Assembly (NCBI GenBank): GCA_032718475.1
Contig: JAUCBJ010008809.1
Coordinates: forward strand, 34,716-98,715
Source of the DNA: Nemertoderma westbladi
Taxonomy: Eukaryota; Xenacoelomorpha; Nemertodermatida; Nemertodermatidae
Direction of reading: 5' to 3'
DNA: 64,000 bases
The notes below the pieces were generated by a model. It did no database searches, was not told the DNA's origin, and saw nothing but the letters and a program-made list of their open reading frames with translations. The position numbers and the translations under genes are program-made. Positions 20,911 through 30,505 of the stretch are shown here, piece by piece (the first letter of the stretch is position 1; the number at the start of each line of letters is the position of its first letter).

Positions 20911-23900
20911 TTACGTTATGGAGTCCCTAGATGTTTGAAGGATTAGGGAGGTGGTCGTGGGAAGAGAATCTTGCCTTCCACAGTTTCCGGAGAGTCCTCC
21001 ATTCCCTTCCGGTAAACACAAACGACCGACTGGGTGATTGAGTCGCTGCATCCTGAATACAATTCCAGGTTTCCTCTTCGTCCTGGAATAGTGACGATAG
21101 AAACATCGCTCTAGGTACACGATGGCCTTACAAAGCCGATTCCAGGAGCTATAGTGGTCCGTCGCTCCCTGCAGGAGAGGTGAGAGTCCCTGCGAGACGT
21201 CTGATGTTCCAGAGCTCCAATCGCTCTCTCTGATCTTCATGAAGGATCCACTCGCGGTGGGGAGGTCCAGATCCACGGCGTCGTCCCTGGCAATATGTAA
21301 TACCGACAGATCTATCCCGGGTTCAAATAACTCCGCTCCACCCGTCCGGGTTTTAGGTTTAACTTTCTCCGCTCCCTTGGCTGGTCTAATCTCAGTCGGA
21401 GTAAGATGGGGAGGCCATTCATCCTCCTTACTCAGGAAGTCGGGTTCACCTAACCGGTCTGTAGTATCTGTCAGTTCTTGAGGAGTTGCTCCTCTGGAAG
21501 CGATGTCAGTTGGATTAAACTTCTTGGGGCAATATCTCCATTGATCTACATTGGAGCTAATATCGTCATTATCTGAGGAGTATGGTGTTCCCTCAGTTGG
21601 GTCGTCTCCCTCACTAGTATCATCTTCCCATTCACTCACCTGGCGGACGCGATCTTGAAGCAGTCTTTCTCTGAGCGTTCTTCGGGAAGGTCCAGTAAGG
21701 TACCAACCTACTCTAGTTCTTACCGCATAGGTCTGAAGTGGTTGCGGTTGAGCAGGTCGTTTCTCCAATGTCTCCAGCGCCTCATGCGCGTTTTGACCGA
21801 TTAATATTTGTACTCCAGGATAATCGGTGTCGAATCTAGGGATGTTAAGTTGTTGGGCATGATCATCTTCGTCCCAATTATAAGGTTCCACTTGGGTGGT
21901 AGCGAAGTTCTTTATTGCCACCATTTTGACTGACCTTATACTGTATTCTCCTAGTTTATCCTGTGGAGTGGACAACTCACCTATATAATAGTCGGCAGCT
22001 ACAGTAGAATTCCAAACCTGCATGATCCCTGACATGTTTAGCTTGGTTCGGAACTTGGGTTGTCCAGCAAAGATGACTTCGGCTAGTTCTTTATCGATGA
22101 ATGTTCCTGTGCTACCGGAGTCCAGGAGGGCGTTCACTATATAGCTCTTCTGAGGTCCGTGGACCCGTAACTGGACTACAGGAAATTCTCGGATTCCTAT
22201 ATTGGAAGTTGGCGCTTTCCAAGATGGTTGTTGATCAGAAGTAGTTAAGGTAAGGTCGCTGTCTGTGTCTTTCTCATGCACGAGTGCTCGATACACTGCG
22301 GTGGTGTTTATTAGGTAACAGGATTCGTTTTGGTCGGAGAACTCGTCCGTATAGAATCCTTCCATCTCAGATTGATCAGTGTCGTTCACATCACTGAATT
22401 GGACATGTAGTTCGGAATCACTTACCTGATTCGGACTATTTCGCTCGAATTCAGCGTGCAACAAGATATGATGTTTCGCACCACACTTTGCACACCTTAT
22501 GTCAGAGTAACAGGTTCGCCGTTGGTGTCCTTGTCTGAGGCAATTATAACACAACCGCTTGTCCCACATGACTTCACGTCTCTCAGTTAATGATTTCTTT
22601 AGAAATTCATCACACATATTCAAGCGATGGGTCCCATCACATAGCGCACATTTTGGTTTGATGTTACTCACCTTAATCTGAGTCACATTGTGTACACTTG
22701 CCTTTTCTTCGGGCTTTCTCACCTGAATTCTCTTGGGAGACGTAGGAGGAGTTTTTCTTACCTGTTCTCTCCTGTCATTTGTTCGAGACTTGAATTTACT
22801 TACCTGATCTTTAGGCATTTTATTTACGTAATAAGATCTATCAGTGTCTTTCCCGCTATCTTCTCCTTGAGAAGTCTGGCTTTCACCGTCGTCTGTATAA
22901 CACACTGGTGTTACCTTTCTCCTAGAGACGGGTTTTTCACTTACCTTGTTTTCCGGTGTCTTCTCTCTGGACAGTTTCAGGAGCTGTAATTTCACTTCTC
23001 CATCTAGGAATGACATGAGATCAGCCATGGTAGGGTCTCGTTGTTGTTGTTCCATCATATATAACACTTTCTTATCCCAGCGTGTACCTACTCCACCTTT
23101 CGGTAAAGTAGAAGCCACTGCTCTAATAACCATAGTGTTCTGATACTCATGAGACTTACCTAGCCAATCTAATTGTCTGCAGATCTCCTGGATCTCATCG
23201 GAAAACTCGATAATCCCGCTGCTAATAAACTTTCGGGGCGCTATCAACTTTGCATACAAATACCCAGCGATGTTATTCCTATTACCATACCTTATGTTTA
23301 GTGTATCCCAAACTTGTCTTAATCCGTCTGGATGTCCAATAAACTTTAACGCCATTAACTTGGGAGATCCTTCCAAGCACTCGATGAGGAATCTAAGTTT
23401 CTCTCCATTAGATAGCACAGAGTTCTGTATGTTATCTTTGTAATATTCATTAAAAGGTAACCATTTCATCTCATCTCCATTGAACTTGACGATCTCTCCC
23501 ACCTTTACCGCTTGCCGGGCTTCGGTTCTAGCCATTTGATGCGTAAAACTTTCTTGGGCCATCGTGTTATTTAATATTGAGTTATCGGTATATAAATTTC
23601 TCGGATTATGATCCGGTCTATAGGGAATATCATTATCAACAGGTCTATAATTACCCTTAATAGGGTTCACTATAGGAGTTTCTACTTCGCTAGCAGTATA
23701 GATGCGTGTAGGCTCCACACCTTGCGCATGAGATACTTCAGACCTAACAGGTTGACACATTGTTACAAGGGGTGGTGGTATACCCTTTTGTAAATTTACT
23801 AATTTATCGCGTTCTAGCGCGATATTTTGCTGCACTTCCTGCAACTCTAACCTACTTTCCTTTACGGTTCCCTTTAACTGTTGAACAGTCCCTTCTAACT

Positions 23901-25827
23901 CTCGGACCTGTTGGGAGGAGCGCCTTTGATTCTCCTCCATCTTTCCGAGGAGAATGTCCATCCCCCGCCGTCTCTCGTCTACCCAATCAACCGCCGAAAC
24001 GGGATCCGCCAACGTTGTAGCGGGCGGACGAGGGACAACGGGCGACAAATCATGAATATTTCGCTCGGAGTCCAGAGCATGAACTGTCTCATGGGCTGTT
24101 CTGCTGGGCACAGTTAGCTTAGTGCTGTGCAAAGGGAATTGAGAGGTAGGTTCAGGGAGTACAGGTGTCTCTACGACCGAAAGTGTGACTTCGGGAACAG
24201 GCCTAACTATTTCAGGCTCATCTACTATAGTAGGGAGTCTCTCTATTGTAATTATTTGGTCTGTGGGTTCTGTACTCGCTAAGTTGGTGTTATTTAGTTG
24301 CCTTCTAACAGCTGGAGGCAAATCAGGCAATTTCTGATGGTGGAATGTTCTTTTACGTCTGCTTAGGCGAGATCGATTTCCTCCGGCTTCAGTGTCGGTG
24401 GTATCGCCTTCCTCAGATGATGTATAACCCTGTCTTTTGGGAGTAGATCGATTCATCATCTGCATATTACTAGCTGTTAACTGTTTACTGAAGTCGTCTT
24501 GCTTCTCTTGAAGATTTTCCAACTCCAGTTGGGCGATCTCTTCAGCCGCTCTCCGTTCTGCTTCCGCCACCGCTGCCGCTTTTGCCTCTGCCGCTGCCGC
24601 TGCTGCCGCTTCCAAGGTCGCTTTTCTTTCTGCCTCTGCCACTGCTGCTATCTTTCTGTCTTCTATACGTTTTTTCTTTACCTTTTCTTCTTGGTCTCTA
24701 GCGATGCGGAGTTGTTCATCGAATTTAGCTTGGTTCGCCGCTAACCTATCCACATCAATTGCATCCAACACACGCTGGGCTCCTTCACTATTAGGGCTAA
24801 GTCCCGCTAGCCTTCTCCTCAACTCTTCATCTCCCAAAAAACGCTGATAGTCTGACAGATAGATGTCAATGGCATCCCTCTTATGCGGTTTCTCTGCCGT
24901 CGCTTCACTTTCCACTTGGGAAAAAGTAGCGTCCGTTGATTCTCCATGGGTTGAGCGCTCCTCCAGCTGAGCTTTCCACTGAGCTGTTCCTTGAACCTGG
25001 CGACTCACCCGTTGAAACCAAGTCTTTACGGCAACTTGCAACGACGTGTCTTGTCTTCTTTTAGAAGCCTCTTCAAAGGCTGATAATATTAGCCTGATTC
25101 GCAGAATTCTTTCTCTAACTTGATAAAGCAGTTGTCCCTGCTCTTGAGGTCCTTTGGGTTGTTGAAACAGTTGTTTTTCTACTCGCTCCATAGAGCTGAA
25201 GAATCCCTGTGCGTATCCGGCTGCGGACCTCTTCCACACAGCTGGATCGATGGTTTCCTTGGCTACTCCCATCCGGTGTATGTCTTCCCAGGCAGCTTCT
25301 GATAAATCAAATGGGAGTCCGGGTCCGGGGAAGTTCCATTGTGACTCGACCATAGACTTCAGCTCTTCCCTTGTGTATCCCTCATAGCTATCTTTAGTGG
25401 CTCGCTTACTTCTCGCCCAATCGATCTGGTGTTCTTCCACCGCGATCAATAACCTAGTGAGTACGGCTGCAGGAAGGATGAGAAGGGGATCTGAATAAGC
25501 CGCATCCGTCATCCTTGCTCCGCGTTCGGGTGTCAGTTCTACTGTATCTTCACTACTGGAGCTGTCGGGCCGCTGAGAAATAAGTTCTTGGCTCGCGGGT
25601 GGTTGCTGTTCCGCTGCTTCTTGGTCCCGCTTGACCTGAGCTCGAGTGCCTATGATAGACCTACGATGTTGGACCAGCCTAGGTTCTGTTATTACTACTG
25701 GAGGGATGACCTTCCTCACAGTGGGAGGTGAACTGAACTTAGGACTAGACGGTTCTACACCTCTATCTGAGTCGCAGATAGTTACATCTAATAAACTGTC
25801 TGACAGGTTCTGCTTAGTATCAGACAT
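20911..25827 (-). CDS. BEL/Pao Gag-protease polyprotein with RT-less pol remnant, 1638 aa
   Basis: Start MSDTKQNLSD, shared with element 1. In order: a disordered N-terminus; an alanine/glutamate-rich coiled coil (about 370-445); a second coiled coil (about 625-680); the DUF1759-type Gag core (VKFNGDEMKWLPFNEYY, about 780) typical of BEL/Pao. Then come the BEL/Pao zinc knuckles (CALCDGTHRLNMC, LCYNCLRQGH, CAKCGAKHH, about 1057-1120) and the aspartic protease with LLDSGSTGTFI (about 1230). After this RVGWYLTGP is followed within about 50 residues by WRYCPKKFNPTDIASRG, so the entire reverse transcriptase and RNase H are missing in frame. YSSWNRLCKAIVYLERCF marks an integrase start without zinc or DDE core. 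It should form particles and process itself, but needs a polymerase from a partner element. Seven phase-0 sequences matching 5' splice sites lie in the ORF. Confidence 0.93.
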   Translation of the reverse strand: MSDTKQNLSDSLLDVTICDSDRGVEPSSPKFSSPPTVRKVIPPVVITEPRLVQHRRSIIGTRAQVKRDQEAAEQQPPASQELISQRPDSSSSEDTVELTPERGARMTDAAYSDPLLILPAAVLTRLLIAVEEHQIDWARSKRATKDSYEGYTREELKSMVESQWNFPGPGLPFDLSEAAWEDIHRMGVAKETIDPAVWKRSAAGYAQGFFSSMERVEKQLFQQPKGPQEQGQLLYQVRERILRIRLILSAFEEASKRRQDTSLQVAVKTWFQRVSRQVQGTAQWKAQLEERSTHGESTDATFSQVESEATAEKPHKRDAIDIYLSDYQRFLGDEELRRRLAGLSPNSEGAQRVLDAIDVDRLAANQAKFDEQLRIARDQEEKVKKKRIEDRKIAAVAEAERKATLEAAAAAAAEAKAAAVAEAERRAAEEIAQLELENLQEKQDDFSKQLTASNMQMMNRSTPKRQGYTSSEEGDTTDTEAGGNRSRLSRRKRTFHHQKLPDLPPAVRRQLNNTNLASTEPTDQIITIERLPTIVDEPEIVRPVPEVTLSVVETPVLPEPTSQFPLHSTKLTVPSRTAHETVHALDSERNIHDLSPVVPRPPATTLADPVSAVDWVDERRRGMDILLGKMEENQRRSSQQVRELEGTVQQLKGTVKESRLELQEVQQNIALERDKLVNLQKGIPPPLVTMCQPVRSEVSHAQGVEPTRIYTASEVETPIVNPIKGNYRPVDNDIPYRPDHNPRNLYTDNSILNNTMAQESFTHQMARTEARQAVKVGEIVKFNGDEMKWLPFNEYYKDNIQNSVLSNGEKLRFLIECLEGSPKLMALKFIGHPDGLRQVWDTLNIRYGNRNNIAGYLYAKLIAPRKFISSGIIEFSDEIQEICRQLDWLGKSHEYQNTMVIRAVASTLPKGGVGTRWDKKVLYMMEQQQRDPTMADLMSFLDGEVKLQLLKLSREKTPENKVSEKPVSRRKVTPVCYTDDGESQTSQGEDSGKDTDRSYYVNKMPKDQVSKFKSRTNDRREQVRKTPPTSPKRIQVRKPEEKASVHNVTQIKVSNIKPKCALCDGTHRLNMCDEFLKKSLTERREVMWDKRLCYNCLRQGHQRRTCYSDIRCAKCGAKHHILLHAEFERNSPNQVSDSELHVQFSDVNDTDQSEMEGFYTDEFSDQNESCYLINTTAVYRALVHEKDTDSDLTLTTSDQQPSWKAPTSNIGIREFPVVQLRVHGPQKSYIVNALLDSGSTGTFIDKELAEVIFAGQPKFRTKLNMSGIMQVWNSTVAADYYIGELSTPQDKLGEYSIRSVKMVAIKNFATTQVEPYNWDEDDHAQQLNIPRFDTDYPGVQILIGQNAHEALETLEKRPAQPQPLQTYAVRTRVGWYLTGPSRRTLRERLLQDRVRQVSEWEDDTSEGDDPTEGTPYSSDNDDISSNVDQWRYCPKKFNPTDIASRGATPQELTDTTDRLGEPDFLSKEDEWPPHLTPTEIRPAKGAEKVKPKTRTGGAELFEPGIDLSVLHIARDDAVDLDLPTASGSFMKIRESDWSSGTSDVSQGLSPLLQGATDHYSSWNRLCKAIVYLERCFYRHYSRTKRKPGIVFRMQRLNHPVGRLCLPEGNGGLSGNCGRQDSLPTTTSLILQTSRDSIT
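21634..22947 (-). promoter_or_regulatory. Cluster of 5' splice-site-like sequences within the gag ORF
   Basis: On the minus strand, (C/A)AGGT(A/G)AG(T/A) occurs at 22939-22947, 22798-22806, 22756-22764, 22717-22725, 22666-22674, 22420-22428 and 21634-21642. Every one is read as codons CAG/AAG-GTA/GTG-AGT/AGA, i.e. Gln/Lys-Val-Ser/Arg, so every potential exon end is in phase 0. Six fall within 530 bases between the Gag core and just past the zinc knuckles. Another, TAGGTAAGT (23154-23162), is in a different phase. They could serve as alternative donors or U1-binding sites; no acceptor was identified. Confidence 0.45.
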
Positions 25828-27902
25828 GTTTGTTTACACAGTTGAATGTCTACTGCTATATTACAGTCTAAGCAAGTCTAGTAATTCAGTGTTAACTGCT
25901 AGCCTAGTAATTAATTACCGATACTGCTACTCAGTGTAGCGTGATATATATAATATATTAGAAAACCGGTATGCTTATTGTATATATAAGTATTATTACA
26001 GACTAGGTTTTTCACAGAAACCGGTATATAATTTTAGCACAAATATATATAAATATATAATAGGCCTATCGGGAATACCGGTATACAGCTTACAGTTTGT
26101 AGTATATATAATTCTGGACTAGAATTAATTACAAGTACCGGTATAATTTCAGCCTAAATTTATAGAAATAAAGATAATAGGCCTATCGTAAATACCGGTA
26201 TGCAGTTTACACTTATAGTGTATATATATAAGTATAATTACAAACTAGAATTAATTACAGAATACCGGTATGATTTCAACCTAAAATTTATAGAAATAAA
26301 TATAATAATAAGCCTATTGTAAATACCGGTATATCAATTATTTTAAATAACTGAATTTCTGAATTTTAAGGGTTACTTGGTTACCTTAACTTACTTTATT
26401 GCCGTTATTTAAGCAGTAGTCCAACTGATATTGAGACCTAATTGTTGTATGGCAGGCCTACTATTTATAAATCGTTTGAGTTGATTTATAATATATATAT
26501 ACCCGTTTAATGGGTTTTGTCAATGTTGAAATAAATGTTATTATTTCTGGGGAGTAACCACTACACAAAGCGGTGCGCTTTCAGTGAAGTGTTACTTATA
26601 GGACACTAAAACAAATAATGCTAATTTACCTAAGTTACTTAATACTACAAATTACGTACAATTCGGGTGAGATTACAATCTCTAAATAAACACAAAAATT
26701 TACAAAAACACAAATATGAAATTTTAGGGTAATTTTACAAGAAGTCTACAAACCAGCCTAACAAAGGGTTAGAAATCTGGTTATTACAACGGACAGGGTA
26801 CTACGGTATTTGAAAATAATAAGTAGTAGTAAATACACTGCGTTGTCCAGATAGGAAAATACCACCGCCTGACGACCTATAGCCGTATCGATATAGGTAC
26901 TACGTTATGTATCACGGAGTGTCCCTACCTAGAAGTTAATAGAGCTAATCGAACGTGCCTATCAACCACTTTACAACACAAATATAATGCCTACACTAAT
27001 TACTTTCGGAAAGCACTGTACACTAAACCCTAAATTAGGTACGAGTACTTGTACAACATATAATCAGTAGTTAAATATACTTGAACAGTTAAAAGAACCA
27101 CGGCATCTGCTGGAGTGACCGGTGCACAAAATCACCAGTCTTTACCTACGCCAAGCAGCCCGTGTAGTACCGGGGTTAATTTAACTATAGTGGTATGTAT
27201 AACAAACACAATTACTGTAGGAACAAACTTGGGGAATGAATGTTGCGAATAATCGCATAAACTCTGAATAATAAATATTACGCTACGCGTACAAACTACT
27301 CAAATAAAATGCAGACCAAATACTGACAGACTACTATCAAGCCTAAACAAACTACGGTATATGTAGACTCCGAAATGATTAGGTAGTATGCGTTCTAACC
27401 CAGTAGTACGACTTATTCTTTAGATGGGGGTTTACCTTACAGCTTTGGCTGCCCCTACTTCCTAACCGTTCTTTATCGGACAGAGGCTCTACACACACTG
27501 CAATCCTTCAGACCTAATAACAGCCAGACAACTATCCAGCCTACAAATTGTCTGTACAATCTGATCAGGCTTACACGCCTTCTGTTCAATACTGGCCTAC
27601 AAACAAATAAAACTTGACAGAAATAAGTAAAAATCTCAATAAAAAACCAGGGCTGCAGTCCCTGATTAATTATTAAGGCCTACCGGTATATAATTATCAA
27701 AATCGAATAATACTGCTGTACCTGTACTGCTGTAGGTACCGGTCCGGGTGGTTAGGTAGTCAGGCCTACTGGGTACCGGTTGCCGGTACTTCAGCTTTAT
27801 TGCCTACTGCAATACAGAAGCTATATCCGTTATTGTTCTTACCAGAACAATATTAAACTGTATTTAATGCCTACACTGCAATACAGACTAAATATCCGTT
27901 AT
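25828..27902 (-). other. Leader of element 2
   Basis: Shares the CCGGTAT/AGGCCTAT palindrome units with element 1 but has more of them (25920-26340). Right after the 5' LTR it reads ATAACGGATATTTAG. About 90 bases on, GAACAATAACGGATATAGC repeats the LTR end plus the presumed primer region, so this segment was duplicated (about 27790-27905). No ORF is supported. Confidence 0.7.
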
Positions 27903-29077
27903 TGTTCGCGCTTTTAGACCTTTGGCAGTTTAACCCGCCAAATTAGGATGTCTTCTAGATAATAAATCACTTTTAGCCTCTGACAAGTATTTGATTCACT
28001 ACACTAGTCGAAACCAATCGGTGCGCGATCATTCACCCGCTGGATATACCCGGGAGATTGGGTTCGACGGCTTAATCGTATTGCTATGTAAGCCTAATGT
28101 ATTATTCGACTGACAGTATTATATAATCTCTGACAATATTATTCACTTTCGGGGAATATTAACAGTTCCTTTAGGACGTGGCGCTCTATCTATATAAACA
28201 GAGTTATGACTTAAACTACTCACAACGATATGGCTTAGTTACAATTCACATATATGGCGCATTCTTTAGGAAATGCTTCGTTATCAGTCTCACTCATACA
28301 CAATGCTGCACAATACTGCACACTGATCTGCCGATCTTCACTGATTTTAGTCACATATAAAAGGAACACGGACCGAATCATGTAGGGTCTATCAAATAAC
28401 ATTAGATTCACTTCAAACCACTTTAACATAAGTCACAATCGTTATATGTAACCTTTCTCTCTTACCTTCGGTATATCAAGAATATTGGGTTTTCGGGGTT
28501 ATTTATCGTTATTCCAAATATAATAATTCATCAACCATATTATGAAGAACTGACAGTAAATAGCAGTATAACAATATAAAAGTATGCACAGGTTGTTTGA
28601 TTAGGTATGGTATGTTATGTTTAGATAACGGATATATGTCCTTATAATTAAGCCTACTAGTGTAAGACTAAAAACTGAAAACACGGAGGTGCCAAAAGCC
28701 GGTTCTTAGGCTCTGGGCAAAACATAACACTGAACTACTGAGCCTCTGTATACACCTCCAACACAGAGACAACAAACGCTCTGATTGGTCAACCGAACAA
28801 CGAGAGAACAAAGAAACAAAGAAACGTCGACGTGGCAATATCAGCTGTTAGCCATCGTCATGGTAGCGACACTGTTTTCAAGAGTATCTAGCTTATCGCG
28901 TCACGAGATTGTGGATTATGTCCTCTAAAGTACAAATACAGTACAAATACATAAGAAATGACTTTTATGTCCTCTAAAACACCAGTACAGCAAGGACACG
29001 GCCTTTTTATGCCTGGCAAACCAACTACAGAGTACTTTAAGGGAAAATAACCGGTTAATGACGCAAAAGCTTTTACA
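27903..29077 (-). repeat. 5' LTR of element 2
   Basis: 1175 bp, the copy of 18143-19317. It carries CCAAT (ATTGG at 28783-28787) and a TATA-like GTATAC (28748-28753) on the minus strand, pointing into the element. Confidence 0.95.
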
Positions 29078-29082
29078 GAGCG

Positions 29083-30142
29083 GGGAGCCCCTAAAGGGAC
29101 ATTTAATAAAAACTATTTTTCCCTTTTTCCCTCTAATTATATACCGGTAGTGCGCTCGAGATAATTATCTCGTGCACTCTAGATAAGGATCTAGCGCCCT
29201 ATGTAAAATTCCAATGAATTTTAGACAAATTCAGTCGTGACACTCAAATTGTAACAATCGCTGCCTCCCCATGATGCATGACCACGCACCCCCCCCCCCC
29301 CCCCCCCCCCTGCCCTCCCCCCTACCTTATTTTAATATACCACATGAACAAACAACGGTGGGCGGTAGCGGTAGGTCAATAGCCAATATCTGAATACAGC
29401 ACAGCAGAGCAGCTCACAGGGCAGCAGGGTGGCAGGTGGCCTGGCCGGCCTACTCCTGTATTCTGTCTGTATCTACTGCAGTACAGCAGTACTGATCTAT
29501 CTATTATCAGTACGGTATGTATTACTGTATTACAGGTACCGAGTAGCTAGCAAGTAGTGAAGTACAGAAGTAGGCATACTGGCATAGGCCTATTACTGTA
29601 TTACAGTATGAGTTACGGTAATTATGTACCGATACAGCGATAGGCGTATCGGTGCGTTAATAAATAGTAGGCCTACAGTAGTAGTAGGCCTACCGGCAGA
29701 CCGGTATAATAAAATACTAAAATAAGAAAGCATTACAGTCGGCGTACATGTAAAACTTTTCAATCTGTCAATAGGGACTACAGCACTATTCTGCTATTCA
29801 TTCTGTCATTAAATTCACAAATTACTGTACATCGATTTACTTGTGTGCGCGTTTTTTCGGTCGATGCGCGGTATTTTGTCAAATATAGCGCGGCTGAAAA
29901 ATTGTGCGCGGTTCAGTGGTTGTTTGCAGACTGGCCTACCTACTACCTTCAGACTGTCAGACCTCTGGACCTTGCTACAGTGCTACCTATGACTGTATGA
30001 CAGACCTCGCTACATCAGTACCTGCCTGCTGCTTGCCTTCCCTTCTTTGTTGCTTACATTGTTTCAGCAGTAGCCTAAGTGCTAAGTTCTGAAGTTATTG
30101 ATAGTGCTACCAGCTGACCAGAAAGCCAGAGTCAGAGATACA
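29083..30142. other. Upstream region of the ANAPC15 gene
   Basis: Contains a 16-bp perfect palindrome (CGAGATAATTATCTCG, 29157-29172), the C homopolymer at 29289-29310, and many AGGCCT and ACCGGT palindromes at 29580-29710. It ends in the presumed promoter and 5' untranslated region of ANAPC15. No other gene was seen. Confidence 0.55.
29289..29310 (+). repeat. Poly(C) tract, 22 bp
   Basis: An uninterrupted C run just outside element 2, 200 bases beyond its target duplication. Confidence 0.97.
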
Positions 30143-30505
30143 ATGTCTAGTGAATTGCGACCATCGTTTCTACCTAAAATTACCAACAGTTTATGGTTCA
30201 ACATGGACCAGCCAGTGGACAACGATTTCGACCTCAAACAAGAGGAGGATGAGTACCGTAAATGGTTGGATAGTATTCGGAACAAAGACCGCAACCTCGC
30301 TCCAATAGGGAAAACATCCCCGGATGCATTGGAAGAAGAAGATGACGGATTCGATATGGACGAGGATACCTCGGATGAAGGAAGCGAGGAAGACGCCGAT
30401 GATATAAACCCTCCGTTCGATAGTCCAGGAGTTGGAGGGGATATGGATCTAGATGAGGGTCCAGATGTGCTAGCCGTGTCGCCAACTTTCGATTACATCA
30501 ACTGA
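30143..30505 (+). CDS. ANAPC15: Anaphase-promoting complex subunit 15 (APC15), 120 aa
   Basis: The N-terminal half matches the family signature: SFLPKITNSLWFNMDQP, a glutamine/glutamate segment, then KWLDSIRNKDRNLAPIGK. The second half is the acidic tail expected of APC15 (EEEDDGFDMDEDTSDEGSEE). Length is close to the human protein (about 121 residues). APC15 is a small subunit of the APC/C ubiquitin ligase that promotes release of the mitotic checkpoint complex and Cdc20 turnover in the nucleus. I chose the ATG at 30143 because similarity begins within a few residues. The coding region has no intron here, unlike the vertebrate gene. A run of A near 30968 could be an old retroposition tail, but this is unproven. 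Confidence 0.9.
   Translation: MSSELRPSFLPKITNSLWFNMDQPVDNDFDLKQEEDEYRKWLDSIRNKDRNLAPIGKTSPDALEEEDDGFDMDEDTSDEGSEEDADDINPPFDSPGVGGDMDLDEGPDVLAVSPTFDYIN

Larger units (their letters stand above)
18143..29077 (-). mobile_element. BEL/Pao LTR retrotransposon 2, RT-less, 10935 bp
   Basis: Bounded by two 1175-bp LTRs (18143-19317 and 27903-29077) and flanked by GAGCG at 18138-18142 and 29078-29082. By eye the LTRs differ at two bases (18854/28614 and 19071/28831), which indicates a recent insertion. In sense orientation it has a leader of about 2.1 kb, one intact 1638-codon Gag-protease ORF that ends in a pol remnant, a non-coding 3' region of about 1.6 kb and a short polypurine tract (CTGGGAGCGG). 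It has the Gag and protease for particle assembly but no polymerase or integrase core. Confidence 0.95.

Noticed and set aside
22690-24744. Plus-strand ORFs opposite the gag gene
   Set aside because: They are shadows of the intact 1638-codon minus-strand frame.
12584-29077. Endogenous retrovirus with env
   Set aside because: Gag zinc knuckles and DUF1759 are BEL/Pao type. I saw no signal peptide, transmembrane segment or surface glycoprotein pattern, and the cargo ORF does not look like an envelope.
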